The notes beneath the pieces were generated by a model. The model ran no database searches and was not told the origin of the DNA. It was given only the letters and a program-made list of their open reading frames with translations. 64,000 nucleotides of DNA from Candidatus Bathyarchaeota archaeon (lineage in GTDB: Archaea > Thermoproteota > Bathyarchaeia > Bathyarchaeales > Bathycorpusculaceae), in assembly GCA_026014735.1 (NCBI GenBank), contig JAOZHT010000002.1, positions 785,881 to 849,880 on the forward strand, in the 5' to 3' direction. The position numbers and the translations under genes are program-made. Shown here in pieces: positions 60,748 to 64,000 of the stretch. Position 1 is the first letter of the stretch. Each line of letters opens with the position of its first letter.

Positions 60748-61395
60748 ATGTTAAAAAGAATCGAAGACTTTAAGCAAATAATCAATAGCCAAAAACAAAC
60801 AAGCTTCAACCTGAAGCTCAATGACCAAGTATTGGGAATGAGTTTTCTTGAAAACACGAAGTATGCATTAGCAGTCGTTCGAAAAACGCCCTACATCGAT
60901 AACACCGCCCTTAAAGAGAAATACATCAAAAATCGAGAGTCCTATCACCAGAAAATGAACCTCGCGTTTCTCAGTAGAACAGGCAATATGTCCGTCGAAG
61001 CCTTTGACAACCTTTTCAGTGCAGTGGAATCAAATGACACCTCAACACTTTGGGAAAGAAAAGCCAGTCTTGCTAAGAGCATCAACGATAACAAAATAGA
61101 TGTTATGGGCGCCCTCATAGGCGCGATTTCATCCTACATTAGCTCGATTGGAATTCTACTGCCCATAATACTTGGAGTTAATGAAAGCGGATTGGCAGCG
61201 TTCTCAAACTACCTTATCATAGCTTTCCTTGGGTTACTATTATTCGGATTATACGAAGGTTACTTTAGCCAATGTAGACTCAAAAGATTGGTTAAAGAAC
61301 ACAAAGAATACAGCTGTGAATTCAATGAAGTAACTGATCTACTCGAAAGAAAGAAAGATTTGCGAATCAGAGATAGACCGTTCCTCAAGGATTGA
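60748..61395 (+). CDS. Membrane protein, unknown
   Basis: A 215-residue protein with an N-terminal ~120-residue soluble part (LNDQVLGMSFLENTKYALAVVRKTPYI) and two helices (~123-145 and ~152-172) before a basic C-terminus. It is coupled to the following GNAT gene by 4 bp. No family recognised. Confidence 0.55.
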   Translation: MLKRIEDFKQIINSQKQTSFNLKLNDQVLGMSFLENTKYALAVVRKTPYIDNTALKEKYIKNRESYHQKMNLAFLSRTGNMSVEAFDNLFSAVESNDTSTLWERKASLAKSINDNKIDVMGALIGAISSYISSIGILLPIILGVNESGLAAFSNYLIIAFLGLLLFGLYEGYFSQCRLKRLVKEHKEYSCEFNEVTDLLERKKDLRIRDRPFLKD

Positions 61396-61772
61396 TAGAA
61401 TTGACCAAAATAGAAATTCTCGAAACTCAACAGGAAAGCGAATTAGACGATGAAACACTATTCACACTTTTTATTGACGGACAAATTGCATCTTGGGCTA
61501 AGACCACGCTGTACAGTAATTTAGAAGATATACATACTGCTTGCCTGGAAAAACGTAAAGGCTATGGTCGACTGCTGCTTGCTTTTATCGAAAAGACTGC
61601 CCGGGACCATTGTGCAACTTCGATGAGAACCAGCAATTTCGACGCTTGCAACGATGAAGCGACAAAATTCTTTACGAATGGAGGCTATGCGATTAATCCA
61701 TCCATCTCTGGGTTGAGCACTTCTGTAAAAGCAACCAAATTCTTCAGTAAGCGATGGATTAGTGATGAATGA
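61392..61772 (+). CDS. GNAT-family N-acetyltransferase
   Basis: A 126-residue protein. KRKGYGRLLLAFIEKTARDHCATSMRTSNFDACNDEATKFFTNGGY contains the acetyl-CoA loop (G-x-G-x-L-L) and the GNAT motif B end. The start is TTG, overlapping the stop of the membrane protein (TTGA). Substrate unknown. Confidence 0.7.
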   Translation: MIELTKIEILETQQESELDDETLFTLFIDGQIASWAKTTLYSNLEDIHTACLEKRKGYGRLLLAFIEKTARDHCATSMRTSNFDACNDEATKFFTNGGYAINPSISGLSTSVKATKFFSKRWISDE

Positions 61773-62089
61773 AGGGCGCTAAAACGGCTCCATACTCGGC
61801 ACTATTCTATGGTGACTTTATTCGCTTACCATAAGTGGCAATTGAAGGATTCAAGTACCCCTTTGAAACTTAAAATATAGGTTAGCACTAATAAGGACAT
61901 AGATTTGATTTTTATGCCTATTTCTCATTAACTTACCTGAGAAATGGGAAGAATTTTTGAAGGGTTAATACGAAGAACACGGGGAGTTGTAGGCAGGTTT
62001 CTAATTATTTTGTAGAAGAAAAAACCATTCGCCAATATTTAGAACCCATCTGGCTAGGAATTCGAGTTTACCGAGGCTTAATCTCAAAC
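61773..62089. other. Gap before the radical SAM gene
   Basis: 317 bp. The first ~170 bp hold no gene. The last part (61944-62089) encodes sequence that fits an N-terminal extension of the radical SAM protein in two frames; see the separate entry. Confidence 0.4.
61944..62015 (+). pseudogene. Possible frameshifted 5' end of the radical SAM gene
   Basis: An ATG at 61944 opens a 23-codon frame, MGRIFEGLIRRTRGVVGRFL..., which stops at 62013-62015. In the frame of the radical SAM gene, the bases from about 62000 read NYFVEEKTIRQYLEPIWLGIRVYRGLISNMLG, which joins smoothly onto the gene. A single missing base around 62000 would account for both. Confidence 0.4.
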
Positions 62090-63016
62090 ATGCTTGGTGC
62101 AAAGGTTCCACTCTTTTGTGGGCACAAGTTGACTTACAATTGCAACCTTCGCTGCAAAATGTGCCCTTTCTGGAAAAGACCCAGCCCCGATCCAAGCTTA
62201 CCGCAAACGAAAGCCGTTCTGAAACAGATATACAATTCAGGCGCCGTTGGGGTAGCATTTGAAGGTGGGGAACCGTTGCTTAGGCGTGATTTGGTGGATA
62301 TTCTTGCTTTTTCCCGGTCTCTGCCTTTGCATACCAGTCTAATAACAAACGGTACTCTGCTTAAATCCAGAATAGACGAGATAGCCCCCTACATTAACGG
62401 TGTCGTCTATGTTTCGTTGGATGGATTAGAGAAAACGCATGATGCCATAAGAGGCATCGATGGAAGCTTCAGAAAAGCCTTAGGAGGCATAAATGCAGCT
62501 AAGGAAAAAGTTCCTGTAACCATCAACATGACAGTAATGGCGGAGAACGTTGACGAAATCGAAAGCTTGGTAGAATTGGCCAAGAAGTTGGGAACAAAAA
62601 TATCCATAGCCGTGGCACACGAATACTGCAACACCAACGCATCTTCACCCGCCAACGGTAGAGTACCGAAAATAGCACATAGACTCATCGAAATGAAACG
62701 GGAAGGTTACCCAATTGTTAATTCAATCGGTTACCTCAAAGTGATCGCTAATGAGAAAAACTGGCAATGCAAACCTTGGACTATGATAAACATTGACCCA
62801 AACGGGAAGGTTGTTTTGCCTTGCTATGTCCACAACAACTACGCAAGCAGCACTTCTATCTTTGAGGGGGGCATTAAAGCCGCTGTTTCAGGGTATGACT
62901 GGAAAAAAATAGAAAACTGCCGAAAATGCAGCCTTCACTGTTACGTCGAGCCTTCACTGGTGCTTTCAAGAGACATTAGCGCTTACATGCATTGGGCTTT
63001 TCATGTAAGTATCTGA
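62090..63016 (+). CDS. Radical SAM protein with C-terminal cysteine cluster
   Basis: A 308-residue protein. CNLRCKMCPFW provides the three Cys of the [4Fe-4S] cluster, with EGGEPLLRRDL and YVSLDGLEKTHD as the SAM strands. The C-terminus has CKPW, LPCYV and CRKCSLHC, a SPASM/Twitch-like set for a further cluster. It may modify a peptide or lipid; the substrate is unknown. The start used is ATG at 62090, but an N-terminal extension upstream looks frameshifted. Confidence 0.8.
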   Translation: MLGAKVPLFCGHKLTYNCNLRCKMCPFWKRPSPDPSLPQTKAVLKQIYNSGAVGVAFEGGEPLLRRDLVDILAFSRSLPLHTSLITNGTLLKSRIDEIAPYINGVVYVSLDGLEKTHDAIRGIDGSFRKALGGINAAKEKVPVTINMTVMAENVDEIESLVELAKKLGTKISIAVAHEYCNTNASSPANGRVPKIAHRLIEMKREGYPIVNSIGYLKVIANEKNWQCKPWTMINIDPNGKVVLPCYVHNNYASSTSIFEGGIKAAVSGYDWKKIENCRKCSLHCYVEPSLVLSRDISAYMHWAFHVSI

Positions 63017-63083
63017 GGTCTTGAAAACAAATATATCGAAACGGAACAGACACAGCTTGCCTGATACGTGAATAAGGGTCGCT

Positions 63084-63539
63084 CTATTCAGGAGCGTTAA
63101 GTATTGGTGAATGTTGGTCAATGTTTTCCCTGTTTGCCATAGCGCTTTCGCGTTTTTTTCTGAAACTTCTAAACCATTCTGATACGCTTTGTCCTGTCAA
63201 ACGGTCAATACAATCGTTTCCTATGCGGAGTGTCTTGCCATCTTGGCTTTCAATAACAGAAACCTCGTATATCGGATAATTCCCACACACATCACATTGC
63301 CTGTAAGGTACTGCAAAGTAATTGTCGATTAAGCGATAAGTTTTGTTCTTATATTGGAACGGGCAAACTTTGCTAATGTACTTTGCGGCTGTTCTATTCA
63401 GCTCCAATAAATTATCGTCTGTTTTTGTCAAGTTAATCCACTTCAACTCTGAAAAATTGGTTCTGCCATTAACATTAAACCTTCTATGGCGGCTTCCCTT
63501 ATTTCCCAAGTGCCTATGCTTACGATAAACAGCACACAC
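63084..63539 (-). CDS. Cysteine-containing protein, unknown
   Basis: A 151-residue protein beginning on GTG. FAVPYRQCDVCGNYPIYEVSVIESQDGKTLRIGNDCIDRLTGQ holds a zinc-site-like set of three Cys. The N-terminus is basic (RKHRHLGNKGSRHRRF). It lies convergent to the radical SAM gene. Function not recognised. Confidence 0.55.
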   Translation of the reverse strand: MCAVYRKHRHLGNKGSRHRRFNVNGRTNFSELKWINLTKTDDNLLELNRTAAKYISKVCPFQYKNKTYRLIDNYFAVPYRQCDVCGNYPIYEVSVIESQDGKTLRIGNDCIDRLTGQSVSEWFRSFRKKRESAMANRENIDQHSPILNAPE

Positions 63540-63857
63540 TATTACTTAATGTTACTGAAGCACTTCCGTCTTTCTGCAAGGTCTTTTCGAGTAATAATTA
63601 TACCTGCGAAATTAACAGTGAGCGCCAACAGTGAATGCTTAGAACTCACTTGTTCCCTAAACGTGTTTAAATCCCTGTAGGGCAATATATAGGTTGCAAA
63701 GTCAGCGGTTCTTTAACAGTTGAAATTGTCAAGTCTTCAGTCTCTTACTGGTCAAATCTGCCTTATTCGGCATGACTCATAGCTGTGAGTGGAGCCCCGT
63801 AAATTACTAAAACGCTGACTCTGCTAAAGAATACTAAACCTAACATTGAGGAATAAT
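63540..63857. other. Leader region of the thermosome gene, no coding
   Basis: 318 bp with a TATA-like aatatatagg (63684-63693). Complementary arms GTCAGCG (63701-63707) and CGCTGAC (63813-63819), and small hairpins TGCC-GGCA (63759-63772) and ACTCA-TGAGT (63775-63790), occur between them. The transcript leader may be long and folded. Confidence 0.4.
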
Positions 63858-64000
63858 ATGGCATATTTAACGCAAACCCAAAGTGGTCAACCTGTACTCA
63901 TCTTGAAGGAAGGAACCACCCGAAGCAGAGGCAAAGAAGCCCAAAGAAACAACATTATGGCCGCCCAAGTCATCGGTGAAGTGCTTAAAACCACTCTGGG
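63858..64000 (+). CDS. thsA: Thermosome subunit, 5' part
   Basis: The first 47 residues of a group II chaperonin: [48 protein letters not shown]. The [23 protein letters not shown] opening and the end VLKTTLG are diagnostic. The gene continues past the window. Gaggaataat ahead of the ATG is the ribosome site. The double-ring chaperone folds proteins with ATP. Confidence 0.9.
   Translation, partial: [47 protein letters not shown]

Noticed and set aside
1..64000. CRISPR array
   Set aside because: No regularly spaced direct repeats of 25-40 bp were seen, and no cas gene is present.

Overview
The window looks like a piece of an archaeal chromosome. ThrRS and ProRS are of archaeal type. There are also aEF1-beta, a two-ring Cdc48/VAT ATPase, ribosomal protein eL33, the start of a thermosome subunit, TATA-box promoters and tRNA genes with encoded CCA. 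The large secreted PQQ-propeller protein and the overall gene mix suggest a TACK-type archaeon, perhaps Bathyarchaeia; that placement is inference. About 18.3 kb of ordinary chromosome lies on the left. A ~35.5 kb integrated head-tail provirus fills the middle. About 9.7 kb of chromosome lies on the right, partly AT-rich and accessory.

Left flank (1-18.7 kb): the 3' end of thrS, a branched-chain aminotransferase, a class I aminotransferase, a secreted PQQ/Ig surface protein, a secreted protein paired with a membrane-bound HTH regulator, proS, and a PH-like zinc-ribbon protein. An arsenic island follows: arsR-acr3-arsM divergent from a dicluster ferredoxin and arsC, with a 10-bp inverted repeat wrapped round a TATA-like box between them. 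Then come a MobB-like protein, a membrane protein, a zinc ribbon, aEF1-beta and cdc48. Two tRNA genes, Thr(GGT) and Leu(TAG), end this flank.

Provirus (18.78-54.29 kb): the 3' end of the intact tRNA-Leu gene is repeated 35.5 kb away as a 22-bp identical core, and a tyrosine integrase lies next to the tRNA. The left part carries regulators with palindromic operators. An AT-rich cargo block follows: a DUF2130 coiled-coil protein, a PIN/winged-helix pair, a full type I restriction-modification system (hsdM-hsdS-hsdR) and a HEPN-like protein. The right part is one long leftward structural module: prohead protease, decoration protein, HK97-type capsid protein, portal, head-tail connector, head closure, tail terminator, tail tube, tail chaperone with a likely -1 frameshift, tail completion, a very short tape-measure candidate, tail hub, small and large terminase, and an ABC-ATPase/GNAT protein. 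Two foreign-looking units sit in this module: a PD-(D/E)XK-like protein with a partner, and a CHAT-domain protease. A ~45-bp element occurs twice, 40-41 bp ahead of the two structural blocks, and is a strong candidate for a virus-specific promoter.

Right flank (54.3-64 kb): a membrane protein, an MrfA-type DEAH helicase, a tiny zinc finger, eL33, several small unknowns, a small zincin-like protein, an RHH protein, a GNAT enzyme, a radical SAM protein whose 5' end looks frameshifted, and the start of a thermosome gene. Two non-coding stretches (10241-10320 and 60487-60552) contain nested complementary arms and may encode structured RNAs.
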